A DNA stretch of 49,254 bases from Clostridiales bacterium (GTDB taxonomy: Bacteria; Bacillota; Clostridia; Oscillospirales; Oscillospiraceae), in NCBI GenBank assembly GCA_021205725.1, contig JAJPWY010000038.1:1-49254 (forward strand). The letters run 5' to 3'. The position numbers and the translations under genes were made by a program. The notes beneath the pieces were generated by a model. The model saw only the letters and a list, made by a program, of their open reading frames with translations, was not told where the DNA came from and did no database searches. Every line of letters starts with the position of its first letter. Within the stretch, counting starts at the first letter, position 1. Shown here one piece after another: positions 7,823 through 18,300 of the stretch.

Positions 7823-7851
7823 TTGCATTTTTGCGGCGGATGGGTTATGAT
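7823..7851 (+). promoter_or_regulatory. groESL promoter
   Basis: TTGCAT (7823-7828), a 17-base spacer and TATGAT (7846-7851). The CIRCE element begins 10 bases downstream, so HrcA binding would cover the transcription start. Confidence 0.8.
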
Positions 7852-7861
7852 AACACTGTTC

Positions 7862-7888
7862 TTAGCACTCAGGACTTTAGAGTGCCAG
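7862..7888. promoter_or_regulatory. CIRCE operator (HrcA site), imperfect right arm
   Basis: TTAGCACTC, 9 bases, then GAGTGCCAG. The left arm is the exact CIRCE consensus. The right arm departs from GAGTGCTAA at two positions. HrcA, encoded at 39771-40877, is the expected repressor. Confidence 0.85.
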
Positions 7889-7929
7889 AACGAAAGCCAT
7901 TTCACTTCGTTAATTCTTATTTTTTATAG

Positions 7930-8226
<297 letters not shown>

Positions 8227-8255
8227 TGCAAACTCATCTCATCAATTGGAGGTAA

Positions 8256-9884
<1,629 letters not shown>

Positions 9885-9908
9885 GGACAAGACAAACCCT
9901 TTATCATG

Positions 9909-9940
9909 CGACTCCCGCCAGGGCGACCCGGCGGGAGTCG
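9909..9940 (+). terminator. Stem-loop after groEL
   Basis: A perfect 11-bp stem (9909-9919, 9930-9940) with a 10-base loop lies 25 bases past the groEL stop. There is no T run, so it may be a stabilising 3' hairpin or an inefficient terminator. Confidence 0.55.
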
Positions 9941-10035
9941 TAGCCGTTTCAGGGGATATTTCGATTATCGGTCTAACAACGGTGCCGGACGCATATCCTT
10001 TCTGAAAGAGGAGAAACAGAAACGGAGAGATAACT

Positions 10036-10917
10036 ATGAAGGAAAAAACGACCTGGCAGCAACGGCGGGAACGGTTCCGACAGGCTGCCCATTCCCGGGG
10101 CGTCACCCTGGCGGTCTACCTGGTGCTGCGGCTGCTGGTCATCTTCTGCATGATCCGTCAGTTTATCCAGGGGAACTACAACTATGTGATGCTTTGCGTC
10201 CTGTCCCTGGTCATTATGGTGGTGCCCTCCTTCCTGCGGGGCAGGTTCCGGATCTATCTGCCGGATGCGCTGGAGGTATCTATCTACATCTTTGTGTTCG
10301 CCGCCGAGATTTTGGGGGAGATCGGCAACTTTTACGGCTATATCCCCTTCTGGGACACCCTGCTCCACACGTTTAACGGCTTCCTGGCGGCCTCCATCGG
10401 CTTTAACCTGGTGGAACTGCTCAACACCCGTACCAAGCGGATGAACATGACCCCCTTGTTCGTGGCTATCGTGTCCTTCTGCTTCTCCATGACGGTGGGG
10501 GTGCTGTGGGAGTTTGTGGAGTTCTCCGCAGACGAGCTCTTTTATCTGGACATGCAGAAGGACGAGATCGTCACCACTGTCGGCTCCGTCTCCCTCAATC
10601 CGGAGACGAAAAACGAACCGGTGATCGTCCGGGACATCGCCTATACCGTCCTCTATGACGCCGACGGCAACGAGCTGGCGGTAGTAGAGGGGGGCTACCT
10701 GGACATCGGCATCGTGGACACCATGGAAGATCTGCTCGTCAACCTGGTGGGGGCGCTGACCTTCTCCATTTTGGGATGGTTCTATCTCCACAGGAAGCAG
10801 GGGAAGGAGTCCATTGTGGACTACTTTATCATCACCATGGAGCCGAAAAAGGAGCGGGTGGACGCCCTGATCGGGGAGCCAATGGAGCCGGACGCCCCAC
10901 CGGACGAGACGCCGTAG
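10036..10917 (+). CDS. Polytopic membrane protein, DUF2238-like
   Basis: This 293-residue protein has about six membrane helices: near residues 20-40, 46-64, 72-92, 106-126, 134-156 and 235-257. A soluble insert of about 75 residues lies between the last two. The insert carries VTTVGSVSLNPETKNEPVIV, and the last helix is preceded by DTMEDLLVNLVGALTFS. The acidic WEFVEFSADELF segment after helix 5 and the D-T-x-x-D-L-x-x-N pattern resemble the uncharacterised DUF2238/YjdF-type membrane family. The function is unknown. The ATG at 10036 follows a GGAGAGATAACT site. No partner gene is evident; the radical SAM gene 200 bases on has its own promoter. Confidence 0.65.
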   Translation: MKEKTTWQQRRERFRQAAHSRGVTLAVYLVLRLLVIFCMIRQFIQGNYNYVMLCVLSLVIMVVPSFLRGRFRIYLPDALEVSIYIFVFAAEILGEIGNFYGYIPFWDTLLHTFNGFLAASIGFNLVELLNTRTKRMNMTPLFVAIVSFCFSMTVGVLWEFVEFSADELFYLDMQKDEIVTTVGSVSLNPETKNEPVIVRDIAYTVLYDADGNELAVVEGGYLDIGIVDTMEDLLVNLVGALTFSILGWFYLHRKQGKESIVDYFIITMEPKKERVDALIGEPMEPDAPPDETP

Positions 10918-11019
10918 ACTTCTGACTCTCCTTTTGGACAAAACGCCGACATCGTCCAAATTTGTAACAGTTCGGGCCAATTGCGGAAAAATTCGACAAA
11001 CGGAAAATCTGTCCGGTGC

Positions 11020-11044
11020 AGACCGAAAAAAGACGGTCTATAAT
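11020..11044 (+). promoter_or_regulatory. Promoter with overlapping dyad, radical SAM gene
   Basis: A perfect TATAAT (11039-11044) has only a poor -35 (GTGCAG, 17 bases upstream). A dyad, AGACCG (11020-11025) and CGGTCT (11034-11039), fills the spacer and touches the -10, as an operator or activator site would. A further leader hairpin pairs CATTGC (11066-11071) with GCAATG (11093-11098). Confidence 0.5.
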
Positions 11045-11122
11045 CGGGCATAACAAGTCGGAGAACATTGCGTATGGGCTGAAAGTCCGGCTGCAATGAC
11101 GGCAAAAAAGGAGGCCCATTTT

Positions 11123-12526
11123 ATGGACGTTGGAAATGCAATTAAAAAGTTCGGCCTGGAGCAGGCGATCGCTTATCTCCAGAAGGACCCGGAGACCAAC
11201 ATGAAAAAGCTGATAGATGTGGGGGACAAGGTCGCCGGAGGGATGTTCCCCCGTCAGCGCAACGCCATCCGGGAGGCTGTTTATAACCCCGATAACCCCT
11301 ATCACCAGTACATCCTCCGCCTCATCAGGGACACGGATGAGGACGTGCTGAAAACGGTGGTTACCAACTTCTTCATCAACGTCAATCTGAAGGGCTGGCC
11401 CCTCCAGGACGAGATGCGGGAGAAGTACGGCTGCAACATCCCCTGGGCCATCCTGCTGGACCCCACCTCCGCCTGCAACCTCCACTGCACCGGCTGCTGG
11501 GCGGCGGAGTATGGCAACCGGCTGAACCTGTCCTATGACGAGATCGACAGCATCATCTGTCAGGGCAAGGAGCTGGGGGTCTATATGTACATCTACACCG
11601 GCGGCGAGCCGCTGGTGCGGAAGAAGGACATCATCCGCCTGTGCGAGAAGCACAACGACTGCATCTTCCTGTGCTTCACCAACGCCACCCTCATCGACGA
11701 GCAGTTCGCCGACGATATGCTCCGGGTGAAGAACTTCATCCCTGCCATCTCCCTGGAGGGCTTTGAGGAGGCCACCGACGGCCGCCGGGGCCAGGGGGTC
11801 TATCAGAAGGTCATCCACGCCATCCAGCTGCTGCATGAGCGCCGTCTGGTCTTCGGTATCTCCGCCTGCTACACCAGCGCCAACCTGGACTCCATCACCT
11901 CGGAGGAGTTTTACGACAGCCTGATCGACATGGGGGTCTACTTCATCTGGTACTTCCACTATATGCCCGTGGGCAACGATGCCAGCCCCGATCTGCTGCT
12001 CACCCCGGAGCAGCGGGAGACGATCTATCACCGTATCCGCCACTATCGGGCCACCAAGCCCCTGTTCCCCATGGACTTCCAGAATGACGGCGAGTTTGTG
12101 GGCGGCTGCATCGCCGGTGGCAGACTGTATCTCCACATCAACGCCAACGGCGACGTGGACCCCTGCGTCTTTATCCACTATTCCAACTGCAACATCCGGG
12201 AGTGCACCCTGTTGGAGGCCCTCCAGTCCCCCATCTTTATGGCATATCACGACGGCCAGCCCTTCAACGACAACCATCTCCGGCCCTGCCCCATGCTGGA
12301 AAACCCGGACGCCCTGCGCAAGATGGTCAAGGAGACCGGCGCCCACTCCACCGACCTGGAGTCCCCGGAGACGGTGGATCACCTGTGCGACAAGTGCGTG
12401 GAGTACGCCGCCAACTGGAAGCCCACCGCCGACCGGCTGTGGAAGGAGTCCCAGGAGGAGAAGGCAAAGCGCCAGGCCCAGCGGGAGCTGGAGGAGCAGC
12501 AGGCCCAGCAGAAGAAGAAAAAGTAA
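11123..12526 (+). CDS. Radical SAM/SPASM-like protein
   Basis: This 467-residue protein has its start at the ATG at 11123, after AAAAAAGGAGG; the ATG 27 bases earlier has no ribosome site. The N-terminal 100 residues are helical. The radical SAM core begins with a canonical CxxxCxxC (Cys118, Cys122, Cys125 in SACNLHCTGC), which holds the [4Fe-4S] cluster that cleaves S-adenosylmethionine. A GGEPLVRK motif follows. The C-terminal third carries more cysteines (GGCIAGGR, DPCVF, NCNIREC, RPCPM, CDKC), consistent with a SPASM-type domain binding auxiliary clusters. The tail is Lys/Gln/Glu-rich. The substrate is unknown; no precursor-peptide gene is apparent beside it. It ends at a strong terminator. 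Confidence 0.85.
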   Translation: MDVGNAIKKFGLEQAIAYLQKDPETNMKKLIDVGDKVAGGMFPRQRNAIREAVYNPDNPYHQYILRLIRDTDEDVLKTVVTNFFINVNLKGWPLQDEMREKYGCNIPWAILLDPTSACNLHCTGCWAAEYGNRLNLSYDEIDSIICQGKELGVYMYIYTGGEPLVRKKDIIRLCEKHNDCIFLCFTNATLIDEQFADDMLRVKNFIPAISLEGFEEATDGRRGQGVYQKVIHAIQLLHERRLVFGISACYTSANLDSITSEEFYDSLIDMGVYFIWYFHYMPVGNDASPDLLLTPEQRETIYHRIRHYRATKPLFPMDFQNDGEFVGGCIAGGRLYLHINANGDVDPCVFIHYSNCNIRECTLLEALQSPIFMAYHDGQPFNDNHLRPCPMLENPDALRKMVKETGAHSTDLESPETVDHLCDKCVEYAANWKPTADRLWKESQEEKAKRQAQRELEEQQAQQKKKK

Positions 12527-12541
12527 TTTCCCTGACGAATT

Positions 12542-12582
12542 GCCCGCAGAGCAGGTCAGCCCTGCTCTGCGGGCATTTTTTT
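12542..12582 (+). terminator. Terminator of the radical SAM gene
   Basis: A perfect 14-bp stem (12542-12555, 12561-12574) with a 5-base loop is followed by seven T residues. Confidence 0.92.
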
Positions 12583-12593
12583 CGCTGTAAGAC

Positions 12594-12621
12594 TTTACAA
12601 TCGGGAGAAATCTGGTATAAT
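12594..12621 (+). promoter_or_regulatory. tRNA-Ala promoter
   Basis: TTTACA (12594-12599), a 16-base spacer and TATAAT (12616-12621). It begins right after the preceding terminator and lies 33 bases ahead of the tRNA. Confidence 0.75.
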
Positions 12622-12654
12622 AGGGTTTGCTGAGTTGGCCGCAGGGCGGCATTT

Positions 12655-12730
12655 GGGCCTGTAGCGCAGCTGGGAGCGCATCACATTCGCATTGTGGGGG
12701 TCGTCGGTTCGAATCCGATCAGGTCCACCA
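12655..12730 (+). tRNA. tRNA-Ala, anticodon CGC
   Basis: The 76 bases fold as a complete cloverleaf. The 7-bp acceptor stem includes the G3:U70 pair that identifies alanine tRNAs. The D arm is GCGC/GCGC. The anticodon arm TCACA/TGTGG carries loop TTCGCAT (anticodon CGC, reading GCG). The T arm is GTCGG/CCGAT with TTCGAAT. The 3' CCA is encoded. It has its own promoter and terminator and is not part of a tRNA cluster. Confidence 0.96.
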
Positions 12731-12773
12731 AAGCACCGGGAATCATCAAGCCGATGGTTCCCGGTGCTTTTTT
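12731..12773 (+). terminator. Terminator of the tRNA gene
   Basis: A perfect 12-bp stem (12731-12742, 12758-12769), with partial pairing continuing inward, ends in a run of six T residues. Confidence 0.92.
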
Positions 12774-12841
12774 GCCACAGCGCCTCGGCGGAGGACGCCC
12801 GGTCGTGGAGGCCTGTCCATGGAGCGGTCAAATGTCGCCGT

Positions 12842-13222
12842 CTACATCAGGTTCCGCCAGGTGAGCCGCTCCGCCTCGCTGAGGTGCTGCACCTGGGCCA
12901 CCAGCTCCCCGTTGGCGGCGGCGTATTCCGGCGTCTCCTGCCATTGGAGCAGCTCCAGCACCTCGTAAAAGCCGGTGTTCACCTCGTCGGTGTAGTCGTG
13001 ACGGAGCACCACATAGAGATAGGAGGCGGCAGCCTCCCACTCGTCCTTCGCCGCCAGGGTCAGCTCCTCCGCCCTGTCCCAGTCCCCCGTCTCCGCCAAT
13101 GCCTCGGCGTGCTCCAGCTGAGAGGCGAGACGGCCGGAGATGCCCTCCAGCAGGGAAATGTTCCACAGCCCCGCCCCAAAGAGCAGCAGCAGAATAGCCA
13201 CAGAGATCGACAGCCGCCTCAT
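12842..13222 (-). CDS. DUF4363 family protein
   Basis: This 126-residue protein has a single N-terminal membrane helix (residues about 5-22, ISVAILLLLFGAGLWNISLL). A helical extracytoplasmic domain rich in Glu/Ala/Trp follows (SQLEHAEALAETGDWDRAEELTLAAKDEWE). This matches the DUF4363 pattern found beside DUF421 genes in Clostridia. Its start overlaps the stop of the DUF421 gene by 4 bases (ATGA), so the two are translated as a coupled pair. The function is unknown. The pairing suggests the two proteins act together at the membrane. Confidence 0.8.
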   Translation of the reverse strand: MRRLSISVAILLLLFGAGLWNISLLEGISGRLASQLEHAEALAETGDWDRAEELTLAAKDEWEAAASYLYVVLRHDYTDEVNTGFYEVLELLQWQETPEYAAANGELVAQVQHLSEAERLTWRNLM

Positions 13223-13905
13223 TGCGCCCCCTCCTTCCGGGCCAGATAGACCCCCATATTCTCGTCCACCGTCATCAGATAGACCTCCTTCGCCGACGGG
13301 ACGCCCTGCCGGGACAGCTCCTTTTCCAGCCAGGCCAGGTTCAGCCCCCGGCGACGGAGATTCTCCCGGCGGACGTGCCCGTCCTCGATGACCGTCAGGG
13401 GCAGACCCGGCTCCTCCGGGGCCAGGGAGAGCTGCCGGGCGGTGGCGGGCTGCTGGTCGGCATAGAGCAGGACGGAGACCCGGCCGCTGGTCTCCAGAAT
13501 GGCATACCGCACCAGGGAGAGGTCAGTGACCCCCTGGAGCCGCAGCTCCTCCAGCAGCTCCTCCGGCGTCATCCGGTTGCGGGTCAGCTCCCGCTGGAGG
13601 AGCTTGCCCTTCTCCACGAGGATGCTGGGCCGCCCGCAGAGGAGCAGGCGGAGCCTCCGGCTCTTGACGGTGAGGACGGACAGGATCATAGTCAGACACA
13701 GCAGGGTGATGATGGGCACCACCCCAAAGAGCAGGGGGATGCCGAAGTCCTGCATGGGGACGGCGGCCAGGTCGGAGATGAGCATGGCCAGCACCAGCTC
13801 CGTCGGCTCCAGCTCCCCCACCTGCTTCTTTCCCATCACCCGAATTCCGGCGATGATGAGCAGATACAGGACGACGGTCCGTATAAAAGCGATGATCATA
13901 TGCAT
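13219..13905 (-). CDS. DUF421 (YetF/YdfR-like) membrane protein
   Basis: This 228-residue protein has three N-terminal membrane helices (about residues 4-20, 38-55 and 58-76). A cytoplasmic YcaP/DUF421 domain follows, with the diagnostic RVMGKKQVGELEPTELVLAML and GRPSILVEKGKLL motifs and a NRMTPEELLEELR segment. Relatives in Bacillus affect sporulation or spore properties, but the molecular activity is not established. Two in-frame ATGs are 6 bases apart. The second, at 13899, is better spaced from CGGGAG, so the protein may be two residues shorter. It forms an operon with the DUF4363 gene. Confidence 0.88.
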   Translation of the reverse strand: MHMIIAFIRTVVLYLLIIAGIRVMGKKQVGELEPTELVLAMLISDLAAVPMQDFGIPLLFGVVPIITLLCLTMILSVLTVKSRRLRLLLCGRPSILVEKGKLLQRELTRNRMTPEELLEELRLQGVTDLSLVRYAILETSGRVSVLLYADQQPATARQLSLAPEEPGLPLTVIEDGHVRRENLRRRGLNLAWLEKELSRQGVPSAKEVYLMTVDENMGVYLARKEGAQ

Positions 13906-13927
13906 TTTCTCCCGTATATCATGAATA

Positions 13928-13956
13928 AAAATACAAAAAGTAAGCCTACCTTACAA
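13928..13956 (-). promoter_or_regulatory. Promoter of the DUF421-DUF4363 pair
   Basis: On the minus strand, TTGTAA (13951-13956), a 17-base spacer and TATTTT (13928-13933), about 22 bases upstream of the start codon. Confidence 0.45.
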
Positions 13957-14036
13957 ATTTTCACCGTTATTGTGGACAATCGACGAAAAAATATGCGGGG
14001 CAGTTTTGGACAAACCGCAGAAACATTTTTCTTCGC

Positions 14037-14065
14037 TTGTAAGCCGGGGCGAATTGTGGTATGCT
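14037..14065 (+). promoter_or_regulatory. carAB promoter
   Basis: TTGTAA (14037-14042), a 17-base spacer and TATGCT (14060-14065). The predicted leader of about 180 bases contains the PyrR site and terminator below. Confidence 0.6.
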
Positions 14066-14083
14066 GTCACTGCTGTAAATCTG

Positions 14084-14115
14084 CGAAGGGGACGCCCTGG
14101 GAGGCTTCTCCTTCG
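14084..14115 (+). promoter_or_regulatory. PyrR-binding RNA hairpin
   Basis: A 9-bp lower stem (14084-14092 with 14107-14115) carries a GCC/GGC upper stem and the hexaloop CTGGGA. The top reads CCTGGGAGGCT, an exact match to the PyrR-binding pattern CCNGNGAGGCT. Uridine nucleotides bound to PyrR stabilise this hairpin and so favour the downstream terminator. Confidence 0.85.
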
Positions 14116-14129
14116 GGAACGAATAAACC

Positions 14130-14186
14130 AAGAGAGTCAGCCGAACGTCAAGGTGCCCCCTTGCGCGGGGGATGGCTCTCTTTTTT
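14130..14186 (+). terminator. carAB attenuator terminator
   Basis: AAGAGAG and GCC on the left (14130-14142, with a TCA bulge) pair with GGC and TCTCTT on the right. An inner CCCCC/GGGGG hairpin is enclosed and six T residues follow. It lies 65 bases before the carA start codon. Confidence 0.8.
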
Positions 14187-14251
14187 ACAAACGGCACAAC
14201 GGCGTGCCTGTGGGCTTCACCGCCCAGAGAGCGGAAAGGTGGATTTGATGC

Positions 14252-15337
14252 ATGAAAGCGACGCTGATCCTGGAAAACGGCGCAGTCTTTGAGGGAGAGA
14301 GCATCGGCAGCACGGAGGACGTGGTCTGCGAGATGGTGTTCAACACCTCCATGGTGGGCTATCAGGAGATCCTCACCGACCCGTCCTATGCGGGGCAGGG
14401 GGTGGTGATGACCTATCCCCTCATCGGCAACTACGGCACCAACGATGAGGACGACGAGTCGGAGCACCCCTGGGCGGAGGCGCTGATCATCCGGCACCTG
14501 GCCCCCCGGGGCAGCAATTTCCGCTGCACCAGCACCCTGAACGACTACCTGATCCGCCACGGCATCACCGGCATCCAGGACATCGACACCCGGGCGCTGA
14601 CCCGTATCCTCCGTATCCAGGGGGTCATGAATGGGGTCATCACCTGCCGGGAGAACTACGACCTGGATGCGCTCATGGAGCAGATGCACGCCTACCGGGT
14701 TCAGGGCACGGTGGAGCGGGTCACCTGCAAGGAGGTCACCCACATCCCCGGCGACGGCCCCCGGATCGCTCTCTACGACTTCGGAGAGAAGCGGAACATG
14801 GCCAACCGCCTGCTCCACTACGGCTGCGATTTGACCATCTACCCCGCCCACACCCCGGCGGAGACAGTGCTGGCGGAGGGCTATGACGGCATCATGCTCT
14901 CCAACGGCCCCGGCGACCCGGCGGACTGCGTGGATATTATCCCCCAGGTGCGCAGGCTCTATGAGTCCGGGACGCCCATCTTTGCCGTCTGCCTGGGCCA
15001 CCAGCTCATGGCCCTGGCCACCGGCGCCAGGAGCCGGAAAATGCGCTTCGGCCACCGGGGGGCCAACCATCCCGTAAAAGACCTGGCCCGGAACCGGTGC
15101 TATATCACCAGCCAGAACCACGGCTATGTCATCGAGGCGGAGTCCATCGACCCGGAGATCGCCGAGATCAGCCACATCAACGTCAACGACGGCAGTCTGG
15201 AGGGCCTGCGGTACAAGCAGAAGCCCGTCTTTACCGTCCAGTTCCACCCGGAGGCCTCCCCCGGCCCGGTGGACACGGACTATCTGTTCCGGTCGTTCCT
15301 GGACGTGGTAGAGCAGCAGAAGAAGGAGGCGGAGTGA
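14252..15337 (+). CDS. carA: Carbamoyl-phosphate synthase, small (glutaminase) subunit
   Basis: This 361-residue subunit hydrolyses glutamine and channels ammonia to CarB for carbamoyl phosphate, the start of pyrimidine and arginine synthesis. The N-terminal domain has VFNTSMVGYQEILTDPSYAGQ and the LSNGPGDP turn. The class I amidotransferase triad is Cys247 (FAVCLGHQLMAL), His332 and Glu334 (QFHPEASPGP). Length is normal for the family. The ATG at 14252 follows AAAGGTGG. One base separates it from carB, and the PyrR attenuator upstream predicts repression by uridine nucleotides. Confidence 0.97.
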   Translation: MKATLILENGAVFEGESIGSTEDVVCEMVFNTSMVGYQEILTDPSYAGQGVVMTYPLIGNYGTNDEDDESEHPWAEALIIRHLAPRGSNFRCTSTLNDYLIRHGITGIQDIDTRALTRILRIQGVMNGVITCRENYDLDALMEQMHAYRVQGTVERVTCKEVTHIPGDGPRIALYDFGEKRNMANRLLHYGCDLTIYPAHTPAETVLAEGYDGIMLSNGPGDPADCVDIIPQVRRLYESGTPIFAVCLGHQLMALATGARSRKMRFGHRGANHPVKDLARNRCYITSQNHGYVIEAESIDPEIAEISHINVNDGSLEGLRYKQKPVFTVQFHPEASPGPVDTDYLFRSFLDVVEQQKKEAE

Positions 15338-15338
15338 G

Positions 15339-18300
15339 ATGCCAAAGGACGCAACACTGAAAAAGGTACTGGTCATCGGCTCCGGCCCCATCGTCATCGG
15401 ACAGGCGGCGGAGTTTGACTACGCCGGAACCCAGGCCTGCCGCGCTCTGAAGGAGGAAGGCATAGAGGTGGTGCTGGTCAACTCCAACCCCGCCACCATT
15501 ATGACCGACAAGGACGTGGCCGACCACGTCTATATCGAGCCGCTGAACGTCTATACCCTGGCGGCGGTCATCGAAAAGGAGCGCCCGGACGCCCTGCTCC
15601 CCACCCTGGGCGGGCAGATCGGCCTGAACCTGGCCATGAATCTGACGGAGGACGGCACGCTGGAGAAATACGGCGTCCGCCTTCTGGGCACCAGCGCCGA
15701 CTCCATCCGCAAGGCGGAGGACCGTCAGGGCTTCAAGGACACCATGGAGTCCATCGGTCAGCCCTGCATCGTCTCCAAGGTGGTGACCACAGTGGAGGAC
15801 GCCGTGGACTTCACCAACGAGATCGGCTACCCCGTCATCGTCCGCCCCGCCTATACCCTGGGCGGCACCGGCGGCGGCATCGCCTATGACGAGGCCATGC
15901 TCCGGGAGATTGCAGACCGGGGCATCTCCCTCTCCCGGGTGGGAGAGGTGCTCATCGAGCGGTGCATCTCCGGCTGGAAGGAGATCGAGTTCGAGGTCAT
16001 GCGGGACTCGGCGGGCAACGTCATCACCATCTGCTCTATGGAGAACCTGGACCCGGTGGGGGTCCACACGGGAGACTCCATCGTCATCGCCCCCACCCAG
16101 ACCCTGGCCAACAAGGAGTATCAGATGCTGCGGACGGCGGCCCTGGACATCATCTCCGCTCTGGAGATCGAGGGGGGCTGCAACTGCCAGTTCGCCCTGA
16201 ATCCGGAGTCCTACGAGTACGCCGTCATCGAGGTCAACCCCCGTGTGTCCCGCTCCTCCGCTCTGGCCTCCAAGGCCACGGGCTACCCCATCGCCAAGGT
16301 GGCCGCCAAGATCGCCCTGGGCTACACCCTGGACGAGATCCCCAACGCCGTCACCGGCAAGACCACCGCCTGCTTCGAGCCGGCGCTGGACTACTGCGTC
16401 ATGAAGCTGCCCCGGCTGCCGTTTGACAAGTTCACCACCGCCAAGCGCACCCTGGGCACCCAGATGAAGGCCACCGGCGAGGTCATGGCCATCGGCAACA
16501 GCTTTGCCAACGCCCTGCTCAAGGCCATCCGCTCCCTGGAGCTGAATGTCCACTCCCTGAAGCTGCCCAAGCTCCAGGCTATGAGCACCAAAAAGATCTG
16601 GGACAAGCTCTCCGACGTGGATGACGAGCGCATCTTCGTGGTGGCGGAGGCCCTGCGCCGGGGCATCACCCCGGAGGAGATCAACCGGATCACCAAGATC
16701 GACATCTGGTTCATCGACCGGATCGGCACCATCGTCAATCTGGAGAACCGCCTCTCCCAGGGCATCCCGGACGCAAAGACCCTCCGCTTTGCCAAGGAGG
16801 TGGGCTTTGCCGACTCCTTTATCGCGGAGCTGTGCGGCGTCACCCGGGTGGACATCCGGGAGCTGCGGCGGAAATACGGCATCCAGCCCACCTATAAAAT
16901 GGTGGACACCTGCGCCGCCGAGTTCGACGCCCAGACCCCCTATTACTACTCCACCTACGACATCGAAAACGAGTCTGTCCCCGTGGACAACGGCAAGCGG
17001 AAGGTGCTGGTGCTGGGCTCCGGCCCCATCCGCATCGGACAGGGCATCGAGTTCGACTACTGCTCCGTCCACTCCGTCTGGGCGCTGAAGCGTCTGGGCT
17101 GCGAGACCATCATCGTCAACAACAACCCGGAGACCGTCTCCACCGACTTTGACATCGCTGACCGGCTCTACTTCGAGCCCCTGACCCCGGAGGACGTGGA
17201 GCAGATCGTGGAGCTGGAGAAGCCCTGGGGCGCTGTGGTGCAGTTCGGCGGCCAGACCGCCATCAAGCTGGCCAAGACCCTGGCGGACATGGGCCTGCCC
17301 ATTCTGGGTACCAGCGCCGACGGGGTGGACGCCGCCGAGGACCGGGAACGGTTCGACGAGATTTTGAACCTCTGCGGCATCCCCCGTGCGGCGGGACACA
17401 CCATCTACACCACCGAGGAGGCCATCGCCGCCGCCAACCAGGTGGGCTACCCCGTCCTGGTGCGCCCCTCCTATGTCCTGGGGGGACAGGGGATGGAGAT
17501 CGCCTACAACGACGACAACATCCGGGACTTTATGCGCATCATCAACATGACCGCCCAGGAGCACCCCATTCTGGTAGACAAGTACCTCATGGGCCGGGAG
17601 GTGGAGGTGGACGGCGTCTTTGACGGGGAGGACATCCTCATCCCCGGCATTATGGAGCACGTGGAGCGGGCAGGCATCCACTCCGGAGACTCCATCTCCG
17701 TCTATCCCCCGCTGAACGTGGCGGAGAAGCACAAGCAGACCATCCTCCGCTACACCAGAGATCTGGCAAAGCACCTGGGAGTCATCGGCCTGATCAACGT
17801 CCAGTTCATCATCTACCACGACGAGGTCTATATCATCGAGGCCAACCCCCGCTCCTCCCGCACCATCCCCTATATCTCCAAGGTGACGGGGGTGCCCATC
17901 ATCGATCTGGCCACCAAGGTCATGCTGGGGGCCAGGCTGAAGGACCTGGGCTACGGGGTGGACATCTACCCCGAGGGGCGGTATTACGCCGTGAAAATGC
18001 CGGTGTTCTCCTTTGAGAAGCTCACCGACGTGGACACCAACCTGGGGCCGGAGATGAAGTCCACCGGCGAGTGCCTGGGTCTGGCGGACAGCTTCCCCCA
18101 GGCCCTGCTCAAGGCCTTCAAGGGGGCCAACATGAAGGTGCCCAAAAAGGGCAGCCGGGTCATCCTGACAGTGAAGGACGAGGACAAGGCGGAGACGCTG
18201 GAGCTGGCCCGGGAGATGGTGGAGCTGGGCATGGAGCTGTACGCCACTCAGGGCACCTATGACTACCTGACCGAGCGGGATGTGCCGGTGCGCTATATCC

